This document shows positions 33,451 to 44,564 of a stretch of 64,000 nucleotides of DNA, piece after piece. Source of the DNA: Effrenium voratum (taxonomy: Eukaryota > Sar > Dinophyceae > Suessiales > Symbiodiniaceae). Every line of letters begins with the position of its first letter. The first letter of the stretch is position 1. The stretch spans positions 1,207,774-1,271,773 of the forward strand of contig CAUJNA010000569.1 in NCBI GenBank assembly GCA_963377175.1, written 5' to 3'. Made by a program: the position numbers and the translations under genes. A model generated the notes under the pieces. That model did not search any database, was not told the origin of the DNA, and saw only the letters and a list, made by a program, of their open reading frames with translations.

Positions 33451-34857
33451 TGGTGTCACTACGGAACTAAATGACAGAGACCTGGCCAATAGCAGTCAGC
33501 TCGTAGAACGCAGCATAAAGAGACACAAGAAAGTTGATTGTGTTGGTTTCTCCTCAACGTGGTGATCTCTTCGACGTGGGTTCCTCGTTCACCTGACCTG
33601 GGTACTACCACTGTCCAGCTCTTACGGAACATTCCCCGACGCCCGTCTTCTGGTTCGCTGATCAACGTCGAGGTGGGCGATCATCTTGCTTCCCGAAATC
33701 TTGTCCTCAGCGATCTCAATCTTACCCGCGGAGTCTTGGAAACTTTGTTGGGCGTCATCGGATCTGTGTAAGAGTGGCATAACGCAAGGAAGATTCGGTT
33801 CTGCAGCTTCCCGGTCTGAAGATAGCCAGCGATGTCTACGAAGTGTTTACGTATTATCGTTCCATTTTGGTGCCGGTGACGTCCCGGAATCACGTATGCT
33901 TTCTCGAGAACGGCTTGAAGCCCTTTGTCATTTGCTCATGAGCCAGTATGCTGGCGTGAAAGTTTCTTCACCGAAAAAGTCATTGTGCGCCGCAGAAACG
34001 ACGTGATCGAGGCTCGGCATAGTTCTCTGAAGTCCTGAACGCCTTTGTCTTCCACCTCATCCTTGTCCTTTGAGGAGCTGCTGCGTAGGCCCTGAATGTT
34101 TCCTTGGTTCTGGATTCCAGACTTCTGGTGCTTCGTCGTGAGCATCTTGTCGCCAGCGTGGCGTCTGATCGTGGGTTGCACTGAGGTAACGCTCGTACTT
34201 CCTTGTTCTACACAGCTCCTTTCGCGAAGTTCATCCCCTTTGGTCCACTTTCCAGAGCTTGCTGGTGGAGGACCTTTTGGTTGATCTCTATATTGCCATA
34301 GCTGACCTTACCTTGCACACATCGAAGATAGCTGCAAGATTGAATACTGCCATCTGATTCTCGCTCAAGCCGTGCGCGTTTGGAATCTGAATCCGGCTCA
34401 TGTCGCAGTATGGTTGTGGGTACTCGGGACACTTTCGCCTACTGCCGTCTCGCTCGAATAATCTCCAGTTGCGCATTACGATGTGTCTGTAACATGTCGA
34501 CTTCGCCAGTGCAATCCTTAACCACCAGGCTCATCCACTCTCGCTCTTCGAAACCGCTGAAGCACGACAGCGCTGTGTGGGTTGTAACACATTAGGGCCA
34601 AGCACACTTAAACGGAAATAAAGGTTTCCGTAAAACACTGAGGAAAAAGCGGCGATCCCTCCGCTTCCGCGCCGCTTCCGCGCCGCTCCCTCGGCGCAAA
34701 GCGTACTTTCTGCAGCATCCATAGCTGTTAATGCTCTTCATCTGCTCTGGTCAGCTGTGAAATTGCGATTGGCTATTCAGCAGATCGAGACCAAGGCATC
34801 TCCTTAGAAGATCTCGAGAACATTCCGGGACAGGCTCTTGGTTCCAGTTTGCGGGCT
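33451..34857. other. Region without a recognised gene
   Basis: Frames overlap on both strands (for example minus 33936-34181 and plus 33686-34006). Some minus-strand pieces are charged and protein-like (EPDSDSKRARLERESDGS near 34400), but no family is recognised. If the LTR-like repeats are real LTRs, this would be internal sequence of that element. Confidence 0.35.
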
Positions 34858-35090
34858 ACGCCAGCGATATGGGCATCGTTTGGGCATCGTTCGGGGCATC
34901 GTTCAAACCAAGCCGTTTTCTTGTCCAGGCATGATCAGTTTGATTTGTACAGCAGCGGATGAGTTGGGTATCGGTTGGGCATCGGTTTGGGTATCGGTTT
35001 GGGCCCTGCAAATGTCTGATTCCGCAATCTTGGTTTGCGACAACAGCTTGGACCTGATGTGTGTCTTGATGGCTTCTGGGGGTATCGTTT
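34858..35090 (+). repeat. GGGCATCGTTT short repeat and a module shared with 44.75 kb
   Basis: Six or so copies of GGGCATCGTTT/GGGTATCGGTTT lie between about 34862 and 35008. The following stretch GGGCCCTGCAA...TCTGATTCCGCAATCTTGG...GCGACAACAGCTTGGACCTGATG (35003-35060) recurs at 44755-44813. In both places it lies next to the hairpin minisatellite, but on the opposite side. Confidence 0.7.
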
Positions 35091-35204
35091 TCTTTCTCTT
35101 TTTTTCTCCTCTGTATCGGTTTACAATGATTTGGGCCTGCAAAACAAGTTAAGGGACGTCCCCTTACATAACGAAAAGGCGCGGGGTTTTTATTTCAGTA
35201 CGCG

Positions 35205-35375
35205 TCGGGCACTTTCCGAGCTCCGGCTCGAGAATCGCAAACGTAGTGCGCGAAGGCAACTTCTCAGCTCCAGCTCGTTGATCTGGAACTTTTCATACAC
35301 AGGTGTAGTACGCGAGGTGCACTTTCCGAGATCCAGCTTGAGAATCGTAACTTTTCGGTACAAGCGTGTAACATG
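35205..35375 (+). repeat. Hairpin minisatellite family, locus 2
   Basis: About three diverged units: GCACTTTCCGAGCTCCGGCTCGAGAATCGCAAACG, then CAGCTCCAGCTCGTTGATCTGGAACTTTTCATACACAGGTGTAG, then CACTTTCCGAGATCCAGCTTGAGAATCGTAACTTTTCGGTACAAGCGTG. Same orientation as the 2.6-kb locus. The hairpin core is partly lost in each unit. Confidence 0.65.
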
Positions 35376-35760
35376 TTTAAAGGCAAGCCAATAGTTTGCA
35401 AGAACATAACAGATCGCCGCTTCTGCGGAGATTCCGCGGCCTGCGTTTCACTTACTTACCCATACATTGCCGGCCGCCTGGTGTTCATCTGATTCGCTGA
35501 CCTTCATCATGCACACCTCGCTGGCAACTCATAACACAGTGTCACAGCCCCGCGCAACACACAGACACACAGTCACAGTCAGTCCCCAGCATGTTTGAAA
35601 GCATAAGATCCACCACAAGCCGGCCAGCAGGATAGCATGTTAGCCCATTGTTTATGACATCATTAATGTCCCCATCATTGATTATTGATATGTTCCCAGT
35701 GTAAGCGCAATGCTTTGGGAAAGTTAGCCCAATATGTCAGGTCATCTCATGCTACATGCA
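35376..35760. other. Intergenic DNA, no recognised gene
   Basis: No coding region or ordered repeat apart from a short CACACAGACACACAGTCACAGTCAG run near 35558-35582. Confidence 0.5.
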
Positions 35761-35761
35761 C

Positions 35762-35962
35762 ATTTGAGATAATTTGAGATAATTTGAGATAATTGGAGAT
35801 AGGGTTTGAGATAGGGTTTGGGGTGAGAGTTTGGGATAAGTTGGGATAATTTGAGATAATTTAGGATAGGGTTTAGGGGTGAGAGTTTGGGATAATTTGG
35901 GATAAGTTGAGATAATTTGAGATAATTTGAGATAGGGTTTGGGGTGCGAGTTTGAGATAATG
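35762..35962 (+). repeat. GATAATTTGA / GATAGGGTTTG minisatellite
   Basis: About 200 bp built from a 10-11 nt word GATAATTTGA alternating with GATAGGGTTTGGGGTGAGAGTTTGG. A higher-order unit of about 60-80 bp recurs roughly three times. One GGGTTTAGGGG occurs (near 35867), resembling the TTTAGGG telomere unit, but there is no tandem telomeric run. Confidence 0.85.
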
Positions 35963-35984
35963 GGTCATGGTAGTTGCAGTGATT

Positions 35985-36720
35985 TTACAAGGGGTCCTCC
36001 AACGTACCTAGTCTTACCTTTAAGAGCCCACCAGGATGCTGAGTGCAACAAGGGGATGGCTTCTGAGGCATGGCATCCTATTTTGGCTGCAGCGTTTCCT
36101 GAACTGAAGGAATGGAGGCTGGCGGACATGTTGCTTGGCTTTGCTTGAGAGCATGGAAACATCGGAAAGCAGGTCACGCATCTCTGGATATGGTTGAGTT
36201 CTTCGCAGAGTGGCAACCTGACCAAGGAGTTCATTCGGCGCAAGAAGAAATGTGTTGCTTTGGACAAGCTGTGTGGTGAACATCATGACGTTCTCTACCC
36301 GCAAGGAATTCGCCTGTGGGTGGATGCACTAAGCAACACAGTGTGTGACTCCTTGAACTGGTTTGGCGCAAAGTTCAGCTCATTTGTGATGTTGTGTGCT
36401 GCGCAGGCAAAACGGAAAAAGGAGAACCAATTCTGGGGGACACCAGTCGGCTGTTCATTGTTGAGGGCAACCGCTTGTGCAATGTCACCAGTCGGTTTTT
36501 CTTGAACAGCTACCTCCTCATGAATATTCCCTGCGCGGAGCAGCCTGCGGATAGTGTGCTTGCAAAGGTGAGTACAATGCAGCTGGTGCTGGGCTTTACC
36601 AAGGTGTGCAGCGCACGGACATATGCCAATTTGGATCATAGGTGCTACGACTGGGAGAAAGGCGGGCAAATAACTCATAATGTGTGTGCGTTTGTAATCA
36701 TAATAGTCTTGAAGTCTTAG
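35985..36720 (+). pseudogene. Unknown protein remnant broken by one TGA and one frameshift
   Basis: A protein-like reading continues in one frame from about 35990, WHPILAAAFPELKEWRLADM (about 36070-36130), through an in-frame TGA at 36146-36148. It runs on to NLTKEFIRRKKKCVALDKLC and WVDALSNTVCDSLNWFGAKF. Near 36415, in an A-rich stretch, it moves to the next frame and runs to 36720 with NIPCAEQPADSVLAKV and DHRCYDWEKGGQ. Rich in Trp, Cys and Leu. I do not recognise the family. The coherent reading across both breaks argues for a once-real gene. Confidence 0.5.
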
Positions 36721-38811
36721 TTCTGTGCCGTGGTGGCGCTCTGCCAGGCGAGTTGCCATCAAAAGGCCATTTGAGGAGGACAAGCGCTATAATGTCTGAG
36801 CTACAGGTTAAGGGCTGGATCCAGTCTTGCAAAACATGTGGCTGTAGACAGAAGGCATAATTCTTTGCACGTGTGCAAGTAAGTTGTGCACGACTTGAGA
36901 AACTAGCGAGGACCTCTCGTGTGTTGCACTTTGACAATCTGAGTGCAAGGTATCTCATCATGTCATTGGCCTGCTTGCACTTGTGCACGGGAATTGCTCG
37001 TGGCAAAACAAGTTGTGGCAGTTCGGCTCAAGTGCTGTCAGCAGACTCAAGTGCTTCCCCTTTGCTAAACCTGCAATGTCGCTGCTGGGCTTAATAATGA
37101 TTGTAAGCGTTAGGTGTTGCTGTCGTCTTTTAGGCAAACTGATGGTGTGGGGTTCGGGCGCAATCTGTTACTAACTAAGGCAGATGCTATGGAAATGTGA
37201 GGATGCTGGTAGTGCTATTATTGAGTCGCCATGCACAAACAACATGGCCAATGACACTGCCACTGATGATGACGAACACCAGGAGGCCACATGCCAGGAG
37301 GACACCTTGAGTGAACCCAAGATGTGATTCCCACAAAAAAACGACCGCGCTCTTCGACTCCAGACACGGCAGTGGTGATGATTCAAGCAGTGCTTGCTGA
37401 CCAGATGCAGATGCCCTTACAAACTGCCAATCGCAAGTTCAAGTTCATCGAAGGTGACTGGTTTGTTCGGATGCCCATGAGTTACAGCACGTCGATGCAT
37501 CAAAAGGTGTGGTTTTTTACCGCCTGCGCGAGGGTCCTGGAACGTCTAAGCGCCCACCTTGCTTGGACTTGAGGAAGTTGCCTTCTTGTTGGTCACGCTT
37601 GATGGCTAGGACTGCATAAAGACTAAGAAGTGGTCTTCAATGTCTCTAACAGTGAGTGAGCCTTGTTGCTACGCATTCCTGTCATGTGTGAACTGTGTCC
37701 AAAGATCTTCATCTAGCACCACGTCTGTGTGTTGACAAGTTCTTTGACAATCAGAGCCCTCCAGTCCTTCCTGGTTTTCTACGAGTTCCTCAGAGGACCC
37801 TTCATCCATTTGATGGTGATGCTGGTCCTGATGGTTTTACTTCCTTCGGGCAGGGGTGTCATCATCAGTACCAGTGGAAATGATCCTGGCTGGGAGTTAC
37901 CTCAGAAGATCAAGAATTTTCAATCCGTCCAAGTTTTCCAATGGTAGACCAGAAACGGAGGGTACACGCAGGAAGCTCAACATTGAGATCAAGGGCGGGT
38001 GCAACAGAACCCATGTTCATCGAGCCGGACTACCGGTCTTAACGGTTGGCGTTTATCGCTCTGAGTGCAATGCTATAAGGTCCTACCATACAGATATCAG
38101 CAGATATCCGCCGGCAACATGGTGATGGACGGAATCGTAGAGTGCCCGCAAGACTTCATTGAACCATATTCGTATCTCTTCAGAATGCGCGGCACCCAGC
38201 CCTCTAAGAAACATATTTCCCAACTATGTGGTCAATTAATGCAGGAAAACGACAAGCTCCTCAACAATAAGCAGCTCATGCTAGGAAGCGGGGATGCGAG
38301 TGGCACCATCCTCTGTTGATGAGCATCGACTCCGTGAAGGGGATTCCAAACATGTCCGAGGAAAAGCTGAAACGCAAGAGACAACAGGAACAGGAACGGG
38401 GATGCTCCAGCTGAACTGAAGCGTATCCAACGGTTCAAGTGGAACGCGCTGCCATCTGTGTGGCAACAGGACCAAGACAACCATTTCATTGGCATTTCCA
38501 TTTCTGTTGGCTCCGGGCATTCCGGAATTTCTCACCCTGGTTCTAGGAGTAGCTACTGTCTATCGTGTTTCAACCGTGCACATATTCAAAAATCTGGTTT
38601 CTGGCACGTGCCGGCACCGACTCCAGGTGTGCTCATGCAAAAAAAGCAATTTGTCGGAAGAACTAACTTTCTCAGATGGTTACGGCAAAATTTTCCGATG
38701 CGCTATTCAAATAACCAAGGCTTCTAAGCCAAGTGATGCGATCGCTCTAGGGCAGTGTTCCCTTAGGATTTAGCCGTGCCATGAGTGGAAAGAAAGTTGT
38801 GTCTGTTTTGC
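36721..38811. other. Region with weak plus-strand frames, no recognised gene
   Basis: Plus frames give some protein-like pieces: DDDEHQEATCQEDTLSEP followed by KKRPRSSTPDT (about 37269-37365), KKRPR resembling a nuclear localisation signal; and MQCYKVLPYRYQQISAGNMV...PQDFIEPYSYLFRMRG (38065-38205). They are separated by stops and match no family I know. They may belong to the element implied by the LTR-like repeats. Confidence 0.3.
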
Positions 38812-39080
38812 TTCTCTTTTGTTCTGCGCTCGATTCACGGCCTTCCACTCATGAAGCAATCCGCCTGCCATCTTTGGCTCAAGGCCTGTGCACTACCTGT
38901 AGCTATCTCAGGTAGGAAACATTGTGGTACGTTGCACAATTGTTTCCATCAGGAAACCAAACACTGCTTACACGCTTGGCCTTCAACCTCTTCCAATTAC
39001 ACATTCATTCTGCGTCCACTCAAGAACGTACGAGGTGTATATTCCGGGGCCCCTTGGGCCCCCTATGTACAACCCCCTAC
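38812..39080 (+). repeat. LTR-like direct repeat, right copy, with spliced-leader-like motif
   Basis: Matches 31600-31845 in order: CCGCCTGCCATCTTTGGCTCAAG-type sequence (38861-38883), TATCTCAGGTAGGAAA, GGAAACCAAACAC, TTCAACCTCTTCCA, ACGAGGTGTATATTCCGGGG (near 39028). CCG followed by GCCAT(C)TTTGGCTCAAG is even closer to the full spliced leader than the left copy. The two copies are about 7.2 kb apart. Identity is moderate, so insertion would be old if these are LTRs. Confidence 0.6.
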
Positions 39081-41515
39081 CCCGGCCTTTCAAGCCTGCA
39101 CTGATGCAGCGGCTGTAAAGAACGGCGTCGCCTTCCTGCTGCTCTCCCTGCAGGCGTCGCAAAAGATGTATGGCTGCTTGCCATCGAGACCGGCCTCAGC
39201 TTGGCCAGTTTGCTTCCCCCCCCCCCAAACCAGACTGTCATTTCATTTGCAAAGGCGCTACCGCTCCCGGACATAGCCATGTTTTCAACAAAAAAGCGCT
39301 TGGGCAATAGACACCCTTGTTACGTCATAGTGAGCAGCCCCGAATTCAGACCCCAAGCAACCGTAAAAAACAGGAAAGCCGCACATCGGCCGAGTTGCGG
39401 CAGTTGTCTTTCGGATGGGGCGCGCTCAATTTGTCCATAGATTGGACCATGTTTTCAAGAGCAGGATTTAGCAATTCTCAGCCGACACATTTGCGGAACA
39501 TGTCCAGCAGACATCGATCGAACAATGTGCTTTGTCCCCCTGAAAAAAGGTTGCAAAGTCGACGGTGTCTGTCATGAGCGTTGAAAAAGTCTCAGGCCAG
39601 CCATTGGTTACATCCGACTTGTCGCGGTGTCCGATTCCAAGCGGCATGCGCCGATGAGAGCGGTGTACACTCGAAGGTTCAGAGGCACTTGGGCAGCCTC
39701 TGCCTGACGAGACTCGGTCGCTGAGCCCACCTGTTCTTTGGTTTTTGCAAAGGGGCGGGCATCTCCCTGTGGCAATTCTCCGTGTGGCTAAACTCTGCGG
39801 TGGACACTGAGTCAGTCAGGGTTCGTCTCAAGGCCACCTCCGATCGAACAAAAGTGGGGTTCACGCTATGGGGGGTTACTGGCCCACGTCAACACTATTC
39901 ATCGGGCTTTGTCGACGGTCATTTTCCTAAGCAACTTTCTGGTAGCTCTCGAGACACAGCGTTTCAAGGGTCTGAAATGCTTCAGGCCTGGGAAACGGAG
40001 TTTCATGGGCCGTGCAGAAATGATGTTGGAGTGTGATAGACGGGACATTCGTTGGGACCCTCAGTCAATAATCCAGATCATGGCAAACCCAGGCATATTT
40101 TGAGCCCCATGACGCAACCACGCAAAGCCACAAACGCACGGTCTAGCACAAGCAGACCATCGCGCAACGCGAAACACATGCTAGCATCCCAGCCCGCATT
40201 TTTTCATGCTAGTGTCAGCTATTCTACACTACTCCGTAAAGTCTGGGCTTGGCCCTTTTGTCTGATGGATCGTGTTTCTAATTACACGCGTCGCTCTCAA
40301 ATCCAACTGTTCACAGCTTCAATAAGAAAGCTTGTGCGAACCTAAACCACATGCGGCCCATGTGTGGGCTGCAACAGCAGTCCAACGCTCAAGCCTACAA
40401 GATCTCCCCAGGGACTTGCCAAGAATAAACGTTGTAAAGTTGGCCCGAGAAATCCAGCCCCGTACCTGTTCAGAACCCGGTTGCGTGGCCGCTATGTGGG
40501 GAAACTGGAAGAAACAAAGGCAAAAGGGCGACACTAAAGGGCTGCAACACGCGTAGCCCTGCGCGTCGTTGCAGTTGCCAAGCTGATTTGACTGCCTCTC
40601 AGCAAGTGAAGCGCAGAGTCTGGGGCAGCGAACTTCCTCATAGACGCCATGCTACCAGAACTGTTTGACCTATAGATGCTATAGTTGTTGTCCAAACTAG
40701 CCAAATGAAAAATGGCGAGCTGCAAACGGCAAAACAACTCCTACAATTGCGGGCGGCCATTGAGATCTGGGCCTCCTGCAAGAGCTGCAGGGATCGGCGC
40801 CAGCTGCCAGCTTTGAGAGCCGCCGAGCAAATCTTCCGCTGGTCCATGCATCTTCGCCCCAAAGGGATCACGAGGGGTGGGGCTGGAGACTTGCGCGCTG
40901 CACCAACGTCCGTTGATCTTTGGGACCCGTACTGGTCATATAACGAAAGGCTTGCTCCACGTACAAGAGCACGTCTAAGTCATGTCCTTCTGGACCTAGA
41001 TTCTGCGTTTTCCGAATCTGGAAGGGCGACAGCCCAACATGCAAAATGTGAAGGCTTCTCTTGCACGAGAAGCTCTGATAAGTGAGCCAAAGATGCGTTG
41101 CATGACAGCAGAAAATGACAGAGAAAGAAACACATTTTTGGAAGGCTGGCACGGCTGGGGCGAAAGAAAGACAGCTCTCGGCTATTTTGGGTAAAGTTGC
41201 AATGTCCAACGACAAAACCTGATGTGACGGGCTTGGGGGTGCACTTGCTAATGTTGCGTTGGGCCACACTTGCCAATTCAGCGCAAATGCCTGCCTGCCA
41301 CGCGCTGCAAAATCAATGCTGGGGCCGCCCTTTTCAAACTACTCCAGGACCAAGCAGGGGTTTCCATCAAGTTGCCCAAGCCATGTCCAGCTTCCGACAC
41401 CACCGCGTTTGAACTTAAAACAAAATCATTTTGGCGGAAGCTCAGCCCACGCAAGCCAAAACCTGCGCAGGCTCCGCTCAATTGAGCACTGCCTCATATC
41501 ACGCTCAAGCGCCGC
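39081..41515. other. Long stretch without a recognised gene
   Basis: Many frames on both strands, none with a known domain. A run of 11 C occurs at 39216-39226. Plus 40705-41085 (126 codons) and minus 40868-41269 overlap and cannot be told apart as coding. A weak reverse-orientation GTGAGCCAAAGATGCG word near 41080 recalls the leader-like motif but is too diverged to call. Confidence 0.4.
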
Positions 41516-41605
41516 ACTGCTGACAAGCGAGCATGCGTCGAATGGCCTACTCAAGGGCTCTTAGTGGTCTGGGCCGAAATGTAGCGTGTGCAATGTCAAA
41601 GCCGC
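41516..41605 (+). repeat. Dispersed direct repeat, copy 1
   Basis: Shares CTGACAAGCGAGCATGCGTCGAAT-type sequence, then GG(G)CTCTTAGT, then GGGCCGAAATGTAGCGT, with 43274-43365 in the same orientation. The two copies, about 1.75 kb apart, flank the minus-strand copia gag fragment. Confidence 0.7.
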
Positions 41606-42155
41606 CACGCGTCAAAGCGTATTGGCCGCCTCTGAGGATTCTCCTCATGAGCGTGCTGTTTCCGCACTTTTTGGTGAGCGGATTAGCCGCGTGGTCACTC
41701 GCGATGCCATGGCAGAAGCGCAAATCACGCTCACTTCTATCTGAGCTCGCCCCTGCGATGTTTTATAAGCCAGATCCGTGAGAATGCACTGTCCGGCGAA
41801 CCCTGACGGCCAAAATGGCCCTCCGTCACCATACCGCGCGCCATCTAAGACGCACGACTTGCAGTCCATCACCTCGCGCCACAAAGCGCGAAGCCGTTCC
41901 AGTTAGCGGAGCCATCGCTGAATGAGGGCCGGCGTGAAATTCCGTGCCACTCCGAGGGTTCCGGCTGACCAGGTTTGGCTGCGAGTGCGTGCAAAGCTCG
42001 CACATGACACCCGCGTCCAAATTCCACAACTGAGACACCCACATGCCCCAAAGTCAGTCTGACCATGCTTTGCTTCACTCCAAGGTTCATGTACATGATC
42101 TTTAAGTGCACCATATCAATGACGGCACCGATTTCTGTGAGAAAACATGCCGGGA
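41606..42155. other. Intergenic DNA, no recognised gene
   Basis: Lies between the first direct repeat and the copia gag fragment. Minus frames (41645-41884, 41869-42183) may be the decayed continuation of that polyprotein but show no motif. Confidence 0.4.
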
Positions 42156-43112
42156 TCAGGACCTGAACACTCTGCACCCGCAAAACTCCACAATTGCCGG
42201 AAAGACCAACGGGTACATGCGCAACGCTGGTTTTCTTGTCAGCACCACAAACTCACCTTTCTGATCCACCATCTTCCGAAGAATACTCAACTCGTAGCCC
42301 ATGAAGTGTTCGGGATCCAACCAAACCATGTTGAGCGTGTGTGTGTGCAAAAGTGCCATACCTTCAGAGGGCTTCAGAACACATAACTCAGGTACGACTC
42401 GCCCATGACGTTCTGCCTCGCTTTGGGCATTCGCGACGCGCCCGATCTTTTCGCACTGGTAGCATCGTGTCCGACCCTTCAGCTCACTGACGCTCACCTT
42501 CTAGCCACCGCCGTCCTCCCCAAGGCCGATCAAAGCCTCCTTGCACATTAATTGAATCTTGCAGCAGTTTCCGACGAGCAAGGAACCCCCACGTCGAAAT
42601 TGTAGCTCTTCGAACCGTACCTGCCGCCTTTGCCTTTCTTGCCCTTGCCTTTGCCTTTGATGCGCTCGTTGGCCTCGTAGAAGACCTCTTCCAAATAGTT
42701 CCCGAACTTCTCGAGCGCCTCAGACTCTTCCATGACGGTCGGGATCTCCTCCGGGAAGATCATCTGTGGTTCCTCCGACTCCTCGCCCAAGCAGATCAGA
42801 GAACAAGTCGTCCTCACCGATGTCACACTCCTGGTTGTAGTCTACCTCTTCTCCAGTTTCCCAGTGGATCAAATGTCCTAACAGGCGCCGGCCTGCATCT
42901 CCTTCGAGAAGATCAAGACCTTGTTTTCGCAACTCAGCAAATGCTGGAAGAAAACTTGTTCGTCCTCCTCCGGCAACCCATCCAGCAGTCATTCCAGCCC
43001 CTCTCCAGAGAAACCCCTGGGCGGCTGCGGGCATCACCACCGCCTGTTTGACCGCAAGCTCACTCCCACTGACGTGGTACTTGAGGAGGCCACCGAAGAG
43101 GAACAGCACCAA
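42156..43112 (-). pseudogene. Decayed copia-type gag fragment C with a broken zinc knuckle
   Basis: Three minus frames chain together: an N-terminal region with LLGHLIHWETGEEVDYNQEC (about 42885-42830), an acidic region running to FGNYLEEVFYEANERIKGKG and KGKKGKGGRYG (42720-42600), and SELKGRTRCYQCEKIGRVAN (42490-42430). By its position after the KGKGK tract, CYQCEKIGR... is the zinc knuckle. In relatives it reads CxxCxKxGHWAxxC. Here His and the last Cys are replaced (KIGRVANAQ), so it could not bind zinc. No protease motif follows. Confidence 0.7.
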
Positions 43113-43273
43113 GGCTATGATGAGGATGCGTCCAAGACGCGCTTGCCGCCGAGGTTGTTCACGGCGTACTCAAACTTCTCCAGGCTTCCCAGGTTCACCT
43201 TCGTGGGGCGTCCCCCGAGTTCAAAATGAACCCGACAAGCGTACTACCCAGCCGCCACCAGGGCTCCGCTACC

Positions 43274-43365
43274 ACTGACAAGCGAACATGCGTCGAATCG
43301 CCTTTTCTACAGACTCAGGGGCCCTTAGTCATCCGGGCCGAAATGTGGCGTATGCTTAAACGCTC
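43274..43365 (+). repeat. Dispersed direct repeat, copy 2
   Basis: See 41516-41605. This copy reads CACTGACAAGCGAACATGCG, TCGAATCGCC, then GGGGCCCTTAGT and GGGCCGAAATGTGGCGTATGC. Same orientation as copy 1, with a small internal insertion. Confidence 0.7.
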
Positions 43366-44560
43366 AACCGTGCATGTCAGACGGCAACTCCATTCTGTTT
43401 CAAAACTGCAACACCCTCTCAAGACTCAAGACTGCAGCAATTGCACCAAGTGTAAAACAACTGTGTGCTGCCAAGGTTTCTGGCAGCTTCTGCGGTTTGC
43501 AAATCCGCTGGCCATCGCGGAACAAACTCACCTCAGGCGCCCCATTCTCCTGCCCACACAGTACAGCACAATTTCGCGCAGTACGACTTGTCAAACGCCG
43601 GCAAGCAGGCTATGCTTTTTGCGCAGCAACGCGAAAGGCGCGCGCTGCGCTGCCTCGCCTGGACATAGCGCCAGCGCGGATGTGCAATAATCTGATGGAA
43701 ATGCTAAGTTTTGTTCCCCGCGGGCGACCATGTGAACGCGTGGCCGTGTGCGTTGCGTCGCAGCGCGCATGATCTGCGTGGTCCGACGCATGAACGCGTG
43801 GTCGAACGCTGCTATCAAGGACACGGGCCCGGAAGTTTCGTGGGTTGCGGAAGCGAAAGGCCTGCACCCTCCTGGCACGCACGCTTCCTTGGATACATTG
43901 AGAGAATGAACTGCTCAGAGACACTGCTGAAGGATTGCCCACACAGATTGCCCAGAAAGATCACTGAGTGAGTTTGCGCACCGTTTGCGGCGCTTTTGGA
44001 GGAGTCCGCGCGTGAGACATGCTCCGTATCTTCTAGGTTTAGGAAGGCGTGAACCCTTTACTAGACCAACTGAACCTCTGGCAACTAATTTCCTACTCAG
44101 CATAGGGGCATGCTCGTTTGCATGGGGGAACCAATGCCTCTTACAAACCTGAATGCTTGTGCGCCAGTCAATGTCAAAATGCCACAGCGATGCACATAGA
44201 CAAATTTGGCGCGCACGTGCGCGCGTTCACTGGTATGCGTTCAATTGCACTGGTTGCCGGCCTGAAGGCTGAATTTGCTCAGCACCAAGTGGTTTGGGAC
44301 GGACTCTCCGACCTACAACGGCCTCAGTCTGACCTGTCATGGTCGCACAAGGGAGTCGGTCTCTGTCACAGCGTGAAAAGCACATGTTGCCCCCGGACCC
44401 TGCTTCCAAGGCGCGGTGTTGGCGTGGGTGCTTTTTGGTTCCAGGTTCAGCACCACAGCCAGACCCTGCGCTGCGCCATTTGCGCTGATGGCATACTGGA
44501 TCCAACCCTAGTAAAGATTAGACCCTGGAATCGTTAGCATCGGTTTTTCCACTGTGGTTT
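43366..44560. other. Intergenic DNA, no recognised gene
   Basis: Frames on both strands (plus 43374-43772, minus 43610-43942, plus 44118-44537) overlap heavily and lack motifs. GC-rich. No ordered repeat. Confidence 0.4.
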
Positions 44561-44564
44561 TGAC

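Noticed and set aside
35860..35875. Interstitial telomere repeat (TTTAGGG)
   Set aside because: Only one GGGTTTAGGGG word, no tandem telomeric run.
41078..41100. Reverse-orientation spliced-leader relic (GTGAGCCAAAGATGCG)
   Set aside because: Too many differences from CTTGAGCCAAA(A)TGGC; chance cannot be excluded.
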